Below are positions 1-8,511 of a DNA stretch of 64,000 bases, one piece after another; position 1 is the first letter of the stretch, and each line of letters begins with the position of its first letter. The translations under genes were made by a program, and so were the position numbers. The DNA is from Candidatus Margulisiibacteriota bacterium (lineage in GTDB: Bacteria; Margulisbacteria; WOR-1; O2-12-FULL-45-9; XYB2-FULL-48-7). The DNA lies in NCBI GenBank assembly GCA_025453605.1, contig JALOPZ010000001.1, positions 62,001-126,000 of the forward strand, read 5' to 3'. The notes under the pieces were generated by a model that was not told where the DNA came from, did not search any database, and saw only the letters and a list, made by a program, of their open reading frames with translations.

Positions 1-410
1 ACGGTGCAGCCGGTGACGGTGACCCCGTGGTCGAGCGCCTGCTTTTGCGCGTTCAGGCCGGGGAACGACGGGAGAAGCGACGGGTGGATATTGACGATCT
101 TCTGCGGATAGTGTGCCAGCAAAACCTGCCCGACGATCCGCATGTAGCCGGCCAGACAGACCAGGCCGACCGCGTGCTCCTTCAAGACCTTCACGATCTC
201 CAGCTCGTAAATGTGTTTGTCCCGGAACTGACGGTTGTCGATCACCACCGCCGGAATATTATGTTTTTTCGCCCGTTCCAGCCCGCCGGCCGACGGATCG
301 TTGGCGATGACGACGGCAACCTTGGCCGGAACCTTCCCCGCCTCGCAGGCATCAATGATCGCCTGCAGGTTCGTCCCTCGTCCCGAGATAAGCACACCAA
401 GCTGCAACAT
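1..410 (-). CDS. purN: Phosphoribosylglycinamide formyltransferase, 3' end outside window
   Basis: Transfers a formyl group from 10-formyl-THF to GAR, the third step of purine synthesis. The first 137 codons are visible: an N-terminal VLISGRGTNLQ nucleotide-binding segment, then an IVNIHPSLLPSFPG motif whose Asn107 and His109 correspond to the catalytic pair of the family. The ATG (410-408) uses the last A of the purM stop codon (TAATG), so translation is probably coupled to purM. The gene runs off the left edge and the C-terminal third is not seen. Identification is firm from the motifs and the purM neighbour. Confidence 0.95.
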   Translation of the reverse strand, partial: MLQLGVLISGRGTNLQAIIDACEAGKVPAKVAVVIANDPSAGGLERAKKHNIPAVVIDNRQFRDKHIYELEIVKVLKEHAVGLVCLAGYMRIVGQVLLAHYPQKIVNIHPSLLPSFPGLNAQKQALDHGVTVTGCT

Positions 411-1393
411 TAGATTATGATTACTTCGCGATTCCCTTTGCCGATCTCGCCGATCACGTAAGCGACCTCTTTCTTTTTCTTGAGGTAAGCCATCAGTTTA
501 TCGGCCTGCTTGGCCTCCACGACGAGGATCATCCCGATCCCCATGTTAAAGGTCTTGTACATCTCCTCGTGGTCGACGTCGCCCAAGCGCTGGATCAACC
601 GGAAGATCTTGGGGATCGGCCAGGAATTAAGCTCAATGACCGCCTGGCGCTTGGGCGGAATGATTCGCCCCAGGTTCTCGGGGATACCGCCGCCGGTAAT
701 ATGGGAGATCCCCTTCAGATTGAACTTCTTGATCAGATCCAGGATCAGGCCGGCGTAGATCCGTGTCGGCGTTAAAAGCTCTTCGCCGATCGCTTTATCA
801 AAACCGTCAAGCTTATCCTTGGGCTGGATCTGGGCTCGGTCAAAAATGACCTTGCGGGCCAGCGTGTAGCCGTTGCTGTGCAGGCCGGACGAGGCCAGTC
901 CGATGATCTTATCCCCTTCCCTGATCTTGCTCCCGTTAATGACCTTGCTTCGCTCCACGATCCCGACGGCAAAACCGGCCAGGTCGTACTCTCCTTTCTG
1001 GTACATGTCCGAGAGCTCGGCTGTTTCGCCGCCGACCAGCTCGACGCCGGCTTGTTTACACCCCTCCACCATCCCCTTGACCAGTTTTTCCACCAGGTTC
1101 GGGTCAACCTTGTGCAAAGCGACATAATCAAGAAAAAACAGCGGTTTGGCCCCCATCGCCACCACGTCATCAACGTTCATCGCCACCAGATCGATGCCGA
1201 CGGTGTGGTGTTTGTTAAGCATGAACGCCAGTTTCAGCTTGGTCCCCACCCCGTCGGTCGCGCCGACCAGATAGTGTTTGCCGAACGGAAAAAGCCCGCC
1301 GAAGAGACCGATCCCCTTGGCGACCTTCTTGATCCGTTTGACAACCTCATAGCCGGCTTCGATATCAACGCCGGCCTGCTTATATGTGATCAT
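410..1393 (-). CDS. purM: Phosphoribosylformylglycinamidine cyclo-ligase (AIR synthetase)
   Basis: Closes the imidazole ring of AIR using ATP, the fifth step of purine synthesis. The 327-residue protein starts with the classic YKQAGVDIEAGYE segment and carries GATDGVGTKLKLA, the GIDLVAMNVDD metal/ATP region and HITGGGIPENLGR near the C-terminus, so it is full length. The ATG at 1393 follows a good GAGGTG ribosome-binding site. It lies between a small zinc-ribbon gene and purN on the same strand and overlaps purN by one base. Confidence 0.97.
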   Translation of the reverse strand: MITYKQAGVDIEAGYEVVKRIKKVAKGIGLFGGLFPFGKHYLVGATDGVGTKLKLAFMLNKHHTVGIDLVAMNVDDVVAMGAKPLFFLDYVALHKVDPNLVEKLVKGMVEGCKQAGVELVGGETAELSDMYQKGEYDLAGFAVGIVERSKVINGSKIREGDKIIGLASSGLHSNGYTLARKVIFDRAQIQPKDKLDGFDKAIGEELLTPTRIYAGLILDLIKKFNLKGISHITGGGIPENLGRIIPPKRQAVIELNSWPIPKIFRLIQRLGDVDHEEMYKTFNMGIGMILVVEAKQADKLMAYLKKKKEVAYVIGEIGKGNREVIII

Positions 1394-1423
1394 TATTCAC
1401 CTCTTTAATATGGAACTCCGGGC

Positions 1424-1618
1424 CTAGCGGGCCGCTTCGGCCGTCGCCGTGCCGTAATAAACGTCGCCGCCGCGCAACACGATAAAGAACCGGCAATCCT
1501 TGTTGGTGCAAGCCCACGATTTATATTTGATCGAGACCGCGTTGTTGCTGAAGTCCGACAACGGGACCAATACTCCCTTTTCACATTTCTGGCACTTCGG
1601 AAAGCAATCATCACTCAT
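1424..1618 (-). CDS. Small zinc-ribbon protein, function unknown
   Basis: A 64-residue protein with two cysteine pairs, CQKC near residue 9 and CTNKDC near residue 37, spaced as a treble-clef or zinc-ribbon knuckle around a short beta-rich core. A strong AGGAGGTGA ribosome-binding site precedes the ATG, which argues for a real gene. It sits between purF and purM in a purine operon. I know no purine enzyme of this shape. A regulatory or RNA-binding role is possible but is only inferred from size and context. Confidence 0.7.
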   Translation of the reverse strand: MSDDCFPKCQKCEKGVLVPLSDFSNNAVSIKYKSWACTNKDCRFFIVLRGGDVYYGTATAEAAR

Positions 1619-1636
1619 CTCCAGTCACCTCCTATT

Positions 1637-3025
1637 TTATTTAAAGAACAATTTAAGCGATTCCAGCCGCTCCGGCACCTTGACCGGGTATTCACCGTTA
1701 AGACAGGCCAGGCACAGGCTCTTGCTGGGCAGACTGATGGAACGGATCAGGTTCTTCAGGCTGAGATAGCCGAGGGAGTCGGCTTCCAGATATTTTCTGA
1801 TCCCCTCCACCGACAGGTTCGCCGCGATCAGCTCCGCCCTGGTCGGCGTATCGATGCCGTAAAAACAGGAACCGAGGTTCGGCGGCGAGGATATTCGCAT
1901 GTGCACTTCCCGGGCACCCGCCTCCCGGACCAGTTTAACGATCTGGCGGGAGGTCGTTCCCCGGACGATCGAGTCGTCGATCACCACGACCTTTTTCCCC
2001 CTGACCGCGTCCCGGATCGGATTGAGCTTGATCCTGACCCCCAGGTCCCTGATCTCCTGGCTCGGTTGAATAAAGGTCCGGCCGATGTAACGGTTCTTGA
2101 TCAGGCCCTCGCCGTACGGGATCTTCGATTCAACGGAATAACCGATCGCCGCCGGCACGCCGGACTCCGGTACCGGCATGATCATGTCGGCGTCGACCGG
2201 GTGCTCCTTGGCAAGGTATTTCCCCATGTTATAGCGCGCTTCGTAGACGTTCCGGCCGTGCATCACGCTGTCCGGGCGGGCAAAATAGATGTATTCAAAA
2301 ACGCACAGCGCTTCGCGCTCCGCCAGTTCCCAGGTCCGTGAACGAACGCCGTCGCGATCGATCACGATGATCTCGCCGTTCCCCACGTCGCGGATGTGCT
2401 GGGCGCCGAGCATATCCAGCGCGCAGGTCTCGGACGAGACCAGGTACGACTTGTCGAGCCGGCCAAGGCAGAGCGGCCGGATGCCGTTCGGGTCGCGGAC
2501 GGCGATCAGCCGATCGCGGGTCAGGACCAGGAGAGCAAAGGCTCCTTTGCACTGCCGGAGCGCGTCGATCAGCGCTTCCTCGAATTCCTGCTTCTTGGAT
2601 GTGGCGATGAGCGCTGCCATCACTTCCGAATCGGTGGTCCCGACAAAGCTGATCCCTTTGTCCTTGAGCTGCTGGCGCAGGTCCGCCGCGTTGACCAGGT
2701 TGCCGTTATGGGCGACCGCGATCGGGCCGTACCGGGTGTCGATCACGATCGGCTGGGCGTTCTCCATGACCGAAGAACCGGTCGTCGAGTAGCGGACATG
2801 GCCGATCGCCAGCGTCCCTTTCAGGCTCGAGAAGGTCTGTTCGGTAAAGACCTGATTGACCAGCCCCATCCCTTTATGGTGACTGATGTCCCGGCCATCG
2901 GACACGGCGATCCCGGCCGATTCCTGCCCGCGGTGCTGCAAAGCGTAAAGTCCGTAGTACACCGATTTGGCCGGTGAATCCGGTTCAAAATTATAAAGCC
3001 CAAAAACGCCGCAATATTCTTTCAT
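1637..3025 (-). CDS. purF: Amidophosphoribosyltransferase, copy 1
   Basis: Makes 5-phosphoribosylamine from PRPP and glutamine, the committed purine step. This 462-residue copy is the canonical one. A short four-residue propeptide (MKEY) precedes the nucleophile Cys5 in CGVFG, followed by the class II glutaminase motifs LQHRGQESAGI and GHVRYSTTG. A phosphoribosyltransferase domain carries VVVIDDSIVRGTTS. Cysteines in EALCVFEYIYFARPDS, GSCFYGIDTP and CLAC match the iron-sulfur ligands of the Bacillus-type enzyme. It lies 7 bp downstream of a second purF-like gene. Confidence 0.95.
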   Translation of the reverse strand: MKEYCGVFGLYNFEPDSPAKSVYYGLYALQHRGQESAGIAVSDGRDISHHKGMGLVNQVFTEQTFSSLKGTLAIGHVRYSTTGSSVMENAQPIVIDTRYGPIAVAHNGNLVNAADLRQQLKDKGISFVGTTDSEVMAALIATSKKQEFEEALIDALRQCKGAFALLVLTRDRLIAVRDPNGIRPLCLGRLDKSYLVSSETCALDMLGAQHIRDVGNGEIIVIDRDGVRSRTWELAEREALCVFEYIYFARPDSVMHGRNVYEARYNMGKYLAKEHPVDADMIMPVPESGVPAAIGYSVESKIPYGEGLIKNRYIGRTFIQPSQEIRDLGVRIKLNPIRDAVRGKKVVVIDDSIVRGTTSRQIVKLVREAGAREVHMRISSPPNLGSCFYGIDTPTRAELIAANLSVEGIRKYLEADSLGYLSLKNLIRSISLPSKSLCLACLNGEYPVKVPERLESLKLFFK

Positions 3026-3032
3026 GTCTCAG

Positions 3033-4337
3033 CTACACCTTATAAGCGTCAGTCCAGCACGAAGTACAGAGCTGCTCCAGCGGTTTGCCGATCGAGCGGC
3101 TCAGGTCCTCCAGTTCCGCGTAGGCCAGACCGTCGACCCCGATATATTCCCGGAGCTGTTCGACCGTTTTCTCGTGGGCGACCAGTTCCTTTTTGGAGCG
3201 GGTGGCTACGCCGTAAAGGCACGGCGCCCGGAGCGGCGGACAGGCGATCATCGCGTGGATCTCCTTGACCTTGTTCTTGCGCAGCTTGACGACCAGGTCG
3301 TTCTTCATCTGCGTGCCGCGGACGATCGAGTCATCGCAGATCACGACCTTGCGCCCTTCGATCTTGGCCGGGATCGGGATCAGCTTGATCTTCGCCTCGC
3401 GATCGCGCTCCGCCTGGGTCGGCTGGGTATAGCTCCGGCTGGCGTAATCGTACTTGATAAAAACGTTATCAAAGGGGATCTTCGACTCCTGGGCATAGCC
3501 GATTGCGTGCCCGATCCCCGAATTGGGGACCGCGCCGACGATGTCGGCCTTGACCGGGTAGCGCCGGGCCAGGCAGGCTCCGAGATTCCGCCGGGCAATG
3601 TCGACCGGCATCCCGTCGATCGTGGAAGCGACATTGGCGGTGTAAACCCACTCGAAAGTGCAATACTGGACCAGGTCGGAGGGGAGGACTTTGACCGTCT
3701 TAAGTTCGCCATCCTCCACTTCCAGGATCTCGCCCGGCCGGACGTCGCGAACGATCTCGTAACCCAGATTGACGAACGAGCACGACTCCGAGGCGACGGC
3801 GATCGCCCCGTCCTTTTTCCCGATGATCATCGGCCGGAAACCGAATTTATCCCGGGCGGCATAGATCTTGCCGCGGGAGAGGATGATCAGCGCGTAGGCG
3901 CCGCGGATCTTGCCCGCCATGGACTCGATCCCGGAGACAAAATCGTCTCCCTGGGCGATCAGCTTGGCGATCACCTCAATATCGGAATCGGTGTAGAACG
4001 AATGTCCCTGTTTTTTTAGTTCGTCGATCAGCTCGGCCAGGTTGATGATATTCCCCTCAAAGCAGATGGTGAACTCACCCATTTTAGAATCGAGCTTGAT
4101 CGGCTGGCGGTCCTTGAGCGCCGCGTGGCCGATCCCCATTCGTCCTTCCAGCCCCGTGAGGTCATCGCTAAAAGTCGCTCGGACCAGGCCCCGGTGGGTC
4201 CTGATCTTGATCCCGTCGCCGGCGTAAGTCGAGAGGCCGCAATACTGCTGGCCCCGGTGCTGGAGATAAAAAGTCCCCAGGAACAGGTCGTCCAGAATAT
4301 TATCTTTAGCGGCCGAAACCGCAAATATGCCGCACAT
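3033..4337 (-). CDS. Amidophosphoribosyltransferase paralogue (PurF-like), copy 2
   Basis: A 434-residue relative of PurF with no propeptide: Cys2 of MCGIFAVSA would become the N-terminal nucleophile after Met removal. Glutaminase motifs (LQHRGQQYCG, a GIGHAALKDRQP in place of HVRYSTTG) and a PRPP loop VVICDDSIVRGTQ are present, as are the iron-sulfur cysteines QYCTFEW, APCLYGV and CTSC. Regions conserved in PurF are changed, for example TANVAST where copy 1 has FARPDS. It is probably an active amidotransferase with altered specificity or regulation. It is packed 3 bp after proS and 7 bp before copy 1. Confidence 0.85.
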   Translation of the reverse strand: MCGIFAVSAAKDNILDDLFLGTFYLQHRGQQYCGLSTYAGDGIKIRTHRGLVRATFSDDLTGLEGRMGIGHAALKDRQPIKLDSKMGEFTICFEGNIINLAELIDELKKQGHSFYTDSDIEVIAKLIAQGDDFVSGIESMAGKIRGAYALIILSRGKIYAARDKFGFRPMIIGKKDGAIAVASESCSFVNLGYEIVRDVRPGEILEVEDGELKTVKVLPSDLVQYCTFEWVYTANVASTIDGMPVDIARRNLGACLARRYPVKADIVGAVPNSGIGHAIGYAQESKIPFDNVFIKYDYASRSYTQPTQAERDREAKIKLIPIPAKIEGRKVVICDDSIVRGTQMKNDLVVKLRKNKVKEIHAMIACPPLRAPCLYGVATRSKKELVAHEKTVEQLREYIGVDGLAYAELEDLSRSIGKPLEQLCTSCWTDAYKV

Positions 4338-4340
4338 CTT

Positions 4341-6035
4341 TTATCTCCCTATCTTAGCCGCCACGCTGGCCGGCTCGGTCAGGACCGTCTCGCCGGTCCG
4401 CCGCGACTTGATCTCGACTTTCCCCTCTTTAAGCGCTTTGCCGATGATCACCTTGTACGGGATGCCGATCAGGTCGACATCCTTCAGCTTGACACCAAGC
4501 CGGTCTTCCCGGTCGTCGTAAAGAACACTGAACCCGGCGGCGGTAAGGTCGTGGTAGAGCTTTTCCGCCGTCGTCACCTGCTCTTTTTCCGCCGTGTTGG
4601 CCGGCACGACGGCGACCTCGAACGGGGCGAGCGGCAGCGGCCAGATGATCCCGTCCTTGTCGTGGTTCTGCTCGATCGCGGCGGCCACCGTCCGGCTGAC
4701 GCCGATCCCGTAGCACCCCATGATCAGCACCTTTTCCTGATTTTTGTCATCCAGGTAAACGGCGCGCATTTTGTCGGAATATTTGGTCCCCAGTTTGAAG
4801 ATATGACCAACCTCGATCCCGCGGGAAACCTCAAACTTACCTTCCGCGCAACGAGGACACTTATCGGCGTGAACAGCGTAGCGCAGGTCCCCGGTGGCCT
4901 CGGCCTTATAATCCCGGCCGTAAACGATATGAGTTAGATGGGTGTCGGCCTTGTTGGCGCCGGAGGCGCCAGCCTCGATCAGTTCGACGGCGTTGTCGGC
5001 CACGATGCGGACCCCTTTAAGGCCGACCGGGCCGGCAAAACCGACCGGCGCCCCGGTCACTTTCCTGATCGTTTCGGCATTCGCCAGGCGCAGGTCATCA
5101 ACCCCGGCGACTTTCTTCAGTTTGGCTTCATTAATAGCATGGTCACCACGCACCAGCGCCGCCAGCGGCCCCTGCTCCGTCTCGTAGATCAGCGTCTTGA
5201 TCAGCTGGGACGGTTTGATCTTCAGGAACGCGCTGACTTCTTCAACGGTTCGAACATTGGGCGTAGAAACTTCTTCCATCCCTGGTCCCTGGCCACTGGC
5301 CCCTGGCGACTTGTACGCTCCCACTCCCGCCGAATCCCGGCTGGCTGAATAGTCGCAGTGCGAACAGTGGAAGATCTCTTCTTCGCCGGTCTCGGCCAGG
5401 ACCATGAACTCCTGGGAATAACCGCCGCCGATCAACCCGGAATCGGCTTCCACTACCCGGCACTTCAGTCCCAACCGGTCAAAGATCCGACAGTAAGTGT
5501 CGTACATTTTCCGGTACTCTTGATCGAGGGATTCCTCGCTGGTGTGGAACGAATAAGCGTCTTTCATCACGAATTCGCGGCCCCTCATTAACCCAAAACG
5601 GGGCCGGATCTCGTCGCGGAATTTGGTCTGGATCTGGTAGAGGTTGACCGGCAATTGTTTATACGATTTGACCGAGTTACGGACCAGGTCGGTGATACAC
5701 TCTTCGTGGGTCGGCCCGAGACAGAATTCCCGGTCGTGGCGGTCCTTGATCCGGAACAGCTCCTTGCCGTAGATCTGCCAGCGGCCGGTCTCCTGCCAGA
5801 GTTCGGCCGGTAACAGGGTCGGCATCAGGACTTCCTGAGCCCCGGCCCGGTTCAGCTCCTCGCGGATAATATTGGTGACTTTATTGAGAACTTTAAAACC
5901 GAGGGGCAAAAATGTGTAAACTCCGGCGGCTACTTTGCGGATATATCCTCCGCGCAGCATTAACTTGTGGGATACTACCTCCGCTTCAGCCGGATCCTCC
6001 CGGAGCGTCGGCGCCACCACCTGGGACATTCTCAT
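4341..6035 (-). CDS. proS: Prolyl-tRNA synthetase
   Basis: Charges tRNA-Pro. The class II motifs are clear: the HKLMLRGGYIRKVAAGVYTFLPLG start, FRDEIRPRFGLMRGREFVMKD (motif 2) and GCYGIGVSRTVAAAIEQ (motif 3). An editing INS domain lies between motifs 2 and 3, as in the bacterial type. I start at ATG 6035 (MRMSQVV) because GGGAGGAAG sits 8-11 bases upstream and the promoter at 6069-6097 excludes the longer open frame that reaches 6107. Residues about 243-252 are a Gly/Pro/Ser insert encoded by a heptanucleotide repeat just before the editing domain. Confidence 0.96.
   Translation of the reverse strand: MRMSQVVAPTLREDPAEAEVVSHKLMLRGGYIRKVAAGVYTFLPLGFKVLNKVTNIIREELNRAGAQEVLMPTLLPAELWQETGRWQIYGKELFRIKDRHDREFCLGPTHEECITDLVRNSVKSYKQLPVNLYQIQTKFRDEIRPRFGLMRGREFVMKDAYSFHTSEESLDQEYRKMYDTYCRIFDRLGLKCRVVEADSGLIGGGYSQEFMVLAETGEEEIFHCSHCDYSASRDSAGVGAYKSPGASGQGPGMEEVSTPNVRTVEEVSAFLKIKPSQLIKTLIYETEQGPLAALVRGDHAINEAKLKKVAGVDDLRLANAETIRKVTGAPVGFAGPVGLKGVRIVADNAVELIEAGASGANKADTHLTHIVYGRDYKAEATGDLRYAVHADKCPRCAEGKFEVSRGIEVGHIFKLGTKYSDKMRAVYLDDKNQEKVLIMGCYGIGVSRTVAAAIEQNHDKDGIIWPLPLAPFEVAVVPANTAEKEQVTTAEKLYHDLTAAGFSVLYDDREDRLGVKLKDVDLIGIPYKVIIGKALKEGKVEIKSRRTGETVLTEPASVAAKIGR
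5280..5307. repeat. Heptanucleotide tandem repeat inside proS
   Basis: Four consecutive 7-base units of the form CCCTGGC, with one or two substitutions each, read on the plus strand. On the minus strand they encode a Gly/Pro/Ser/Gln stretch in a linker of prolyl-tRNA synthetase. The unit length matches the STRR class of repeats described in heterocystous cyanobacteria; that link is by analogy. Confidence 0.65.
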
Positions 6036-6068
6036 CGCTTCAACTTCCTCCCCATGCTGACGTCCCCT

Positions 6069-6097
6069 ATTATAACCGAAAACCTGGCCGATTTCAA
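6069..6097 (-). promoter_or_regulatory. Sigma-70-type promoter for the proS-purF-purM-purN operon
   Basis: On the minus strand TTGAAA (6097-6092) and TATAAT (6074-6069) are separated by exactly 17 bases, a near-perfect housekeeping promoter. Transcription should begin near 6062, giving a leader of about 27 bases to the proS ATG at 6035. All genes down to purN follow with gaps or overlaps small enough for one transcript. Confidence 0.85.
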
Positions 6098-6132
6098 GCG
6101 GCAACAATTACCTGATATTTAGCCTTTTAACG

Positions 6133-6729
6133 CTAAAAGTTGAAGAATCTGGTGTTCTGATACGGGTCCGGCTTTTCCGGCTTCTTGGGCGGGGGCGGCG
6201 GCGTGGGAGCAGCCGCCTGAGGCGGCGGCGGCACCACGGCCGGCTTGGGGGCCGGTTTAAACAACGGTTTTTCTTCGTGTTTAAAGATCGTCGTCTGGTA
6301 GAGCGGTTTCTTCGGCTCTGCCCGCTTGGTGATCGTGATCCCCGAAACCCGCGGTTGCGGCTGGAGGTCCTTTTCCGCACCGAGGTAAACCTTATCGGTG
6401 GTGCGGACGAACTCTTTGATCTTTAACCCGACGTCGTCACCCTTTTTGACCCGGGCAACTTCCTGGTGGTCGATCTGCATCGATTCGATCCGCTGGAAAA
6501 AGTTGGTCGTATGGCCTTGAACGTGGATCACGTCGCCGACCTTGAAGGGGGCCTTGACTTTGATCGCCGCCACGGAGATCTTGTCAAAATAGTGGTCGAT
6601 CAAACCGAGCAGCTTCTCTTTAGGCAGCGCTTTGGCCTTGACCTTAACTTTTCTGACGACCTTCTTAGCCTTGCGGGCAACCTTCTTAACCTTCTTCTTC
6701 GCCTTTTTTGCTTTCTTTTTCTTTGCCAT
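6133..6729 (-). CDS. EF-Tu domain II-like protein with Lys-rich head and Pro-rich tail
   Basis: This 198-residue protein has three parts. Residues 1-35 are almost entirely Lys, Ala, Val and Arg (KKAKKKVKKVARKAKK), like histone H1 or AlgP tails. Residues about 40-115 match the stand-alone translation-elongation-factor-like beta-barrel family (KVGDVIHVQGHTTNFFQRIESMQIDHQEV, then GLKIKEFVRTTDKVYLG). The rest is Pro/Lys-rich and probably disordered. I use ATG 6729 with upstream GGGGTGAGG; GTG 6738 is the alternative. It follows ygiQ by 27 bp. A nucleic-acid-binding role is inferred from charge only. Confidence 0.75.
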   Translation of the reverse strand: MAKKKKAKKAKKKVKKVARKAKKVVRKVKVKAKALPKEKLLGLIDHYFDKISVAAIKVKAPFKVGDVIHVQGHTTNFFQRIESMQIDHQEVARVKKGDDVGLKIKEFVRTTDKVYLGAEKDLQPQPRVSGITITKRAEPKKPLYQTTIFKHEEKPLFKPAPKPAVVPPPPQAAAPTPPPPPKKPEKPDPYQNTRFFNF

Positions 6730-6756
6730 GCCCCTCACCCCTTGGACTAAATTTTA

Positions 6757-8511
6757 TCACTTTGTCAGGGCCTGAAGCAAATCTTCCCGCTTCACTTGCT
6801 TCAACGCTTTAGCCACCAACCGAAAGTTCCCGGCTAATTGCGGTTGCAGCAACGCTTTCTGAAAGCTCCGTTCTTCTCCTCTGGGAACGTGGACCGGTTT
6901 GCCGGTAAAGGGGTCAAGGCCGGTGTAATACATGCAGGTGGAGACGGTCATCGGCGTCGGGGTAAAGTTCTGGACCTGTTCGACGCGGATCTTGTTCTTT
7001 TTTAAGAATAAAGCCAGCTCAAGCGCGTGCTTTAACGTCGAGCCGGGATGAGACGAGATAAAATAAGGGATAATGAACTGTTTCTTCCCGTGTTGATGAC
7101 TGAAAGTTTCGAATTTATCCTTGAACTCCAAAAACTTTTCCGCCTTCGGCTTCCCCATCATCAAGAGAACCTCTTCGCAGATGTGCTCCGGGGCGACGCT
7201 CAGCTGACCGCTGACGTGATGCTTGACCAATTCCTCGAGATATTCGTCGTCGAGCAGTGCCAGGTCATACCGGATCCCCGACCCGATGAACAGCTTTTTG
7301 ACCCCGGGGATCGTCCGGATCTCCCGGAGCAAACCGAGCGCCGGTTTAAGCGAGACCTGCAGATCCTTACAAACGGTCGGGTAATTACAGCTGGCGCGCG
7401 TGCACCCCCCCGCTCTTCGGCACTCCATGCCGTACATGTTCGCCGTCGGTCCGCCGACATCCAGGATATTCCCCTTGAATTCCGGATCCTTAACAATCGT
7501 CTGGCTGATCTCCTTTTTGATCGAACCGAGGCTTCGGCTGGTAATATATTTCCCCTGGTGCTGGGAGATCGCGCAGAACGAACAGCCGCCAAAACAACCG
7601 CGGTGCGAGACGGTCGAGAAACGGACAAAACCCCAGGCGGGGATCGGCTTCTTATACGACGGATGCGGGGCACGGGCAAAAGGGAGCGAAAACAAACCGT
7701 CCAGCTCCGCCGCCGTCAGGTTTTCCGGCGGCGAAACGACAACATACCGTCCCTGGCACGGCTGGATGATCGTCCGCGGCTTCTTTTTCCGCCCCTCCGT
7801 GTAGTACAGTTTGAAAGCCTCGGCGTACTTTTTCTTGTCAGCCGCCACTTCTTCGAACGAAGGCAAAACCAGCGCGTCCGGGTAGTGCGAAATATCTTTT
7901 ACGACTACGGAGGTATTTGGGAATGTAGCGGCGGTCTTTAGACCGCCATTTTGTGGCGACCTAAAGGTCGCCGCTACAGAGTTTGCCAAAGCCAGCATCC
8001 CTTTTTCTGGCATGCCATAAAGCAGATAGTCGGCCTTGGCGTCGAACAAGAGCGGTCGTCTAACTTTATCATCCCAGTAGTCGTAATGGGCGAAGCGGCG
8101 CAGGCTCGCTTCTACCCCACCCAAGACGACCGGCACCCCGGGAAAGAGCGCCTTGAGCTTGTTGGTGTAAACGATCGTCGCCCGGTCAGGCCGTTTGCCG
8201 CCGACGTTGCCGGGAGTGTACATATCGGTCCGGCGGACCTTCTTGTCGGCGGTGTAATTGGCGACCATTGAGTCGAGATTGCCGGCCGAGACGCCGAAAA
8301 AGAGCCGGGGCTTACCGAGCTTCAGGAAGTCGTCATCTTTCTGCCAGTCCGGCTGAGCGATGATGCCGACGGAAAAGCCGTGCGCCTCCAGATAGCGGGC
8401 GATCAGGACCGGGCCGAATGAAGGATGATCGATATAGGCATCGCCGGTCACCAGAATGATGTCGAGCTGACCTTTAACCTCTTGCTGGCTGACCGGCAGG
8501 AAGCTAGGCAT
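6757..8511 (-). CDS. ygiQ: YgiQ-family radical SAM protein
   Basis: A 584-residue member of the YgiQ/UPF0313 radical SAM family, whose substrate is unknown. The cobalamin-like N-terminal region (GDAYIDHPSFG, GGVEASLRRFAHYDYW) precedes the cluster-binding CFGGCSFC at about residues 305-312, then SVAPEHI and the HPGST motif. The start overlaps the end of odc by 8 bp, so it belongs to the hss-odc operon. Residues about 178-196 are encoded by a double-hairpin repeat inserted in frame in a surface-loop region; the rest of the protein reads normally. Confidence 0.93.
   Translation of the reverse strand: MPSFLPVSQQEVKGQLDIILVTGDAYIDHPSFGPVLIARYLEAHGFSVGIIAQPDWQKDDDFLKLGKPRLFFGVSAGNLDSMVANYTADKKVRRTDMYTPGNVGGKRPDRATIVYTNKLKALFPGVPVVLGGVEASLRRFAHYDYWDDKVRRPLLFDAKADYLLYGMPEKGMLALANSVAATFRSPQNGGLKTAATFPNTSVVVKDISHYPDALVLPSFEEVAADKKKYAEAFKLYYTEGRKKKPRTIIQPCQGRYVVVSPPENLTAAELDGLFSLPFARAPHPSYKKPIPAWGFVRFSTVSHRGCFGGCSFCAISQHQGKYITSRSLGSIKKEISQTIVKDPEFKGNILDVGGPTANMYGMECRRAGGCTRASCNYPTVCKDLQVSLKPALGLLREIRTIPGVKKLFIGSGIRYDLALLDDEYLEELVKHHVSGQLSVAPEHICEEVLLMMGKPKAEKFLEFKDKFETFSHQHGKKQFIIPYFISSHPGSTLKHALELALFLKKNKIRVEQVQNFTPTPMTVSTCMYYTGLDPFTGKPVHVPRGEERSFQKALLQPQLAGNFRLVAKALKQVKREDLLQALTK
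7924..7978. repeat. REP/BIME-like double hairpin inserted in ygiQ
   Basis: A 55-base element made of two head-to-head 24-base units, TGTAGCGGCGGTCTTTAGAC plus CGCC and, on the other strand, the same unit with AC/GT exchanged in the stem. Each unit folds alone (7-bp stems with TTTA or TAAA loops), and the outer 10 bases TGTAGCGGCG/CGCCGCTACA pair perfectly. The architecture is that of REP pairs (BIMEs) spread by RAYT transposases. It lies inside a coding sequence and keeps the frame open. Confidence 0.8.

Noticed and set aside
3024..4019. 331-codon open frame on the plus strand opposite the second purF
   Set aside because: It mirrors the codon pattern of the minus-strand gene, has low-complexity Asp/Arg/Leu-rich translation and no recognisable motif; the purF-like gene explains the region.
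7924..7978. Intrinsic terminator inside ygiQ
   Set aside because: The hairpins have no following T tract and the reading frame continues through them, so a repeat element is the better reading.
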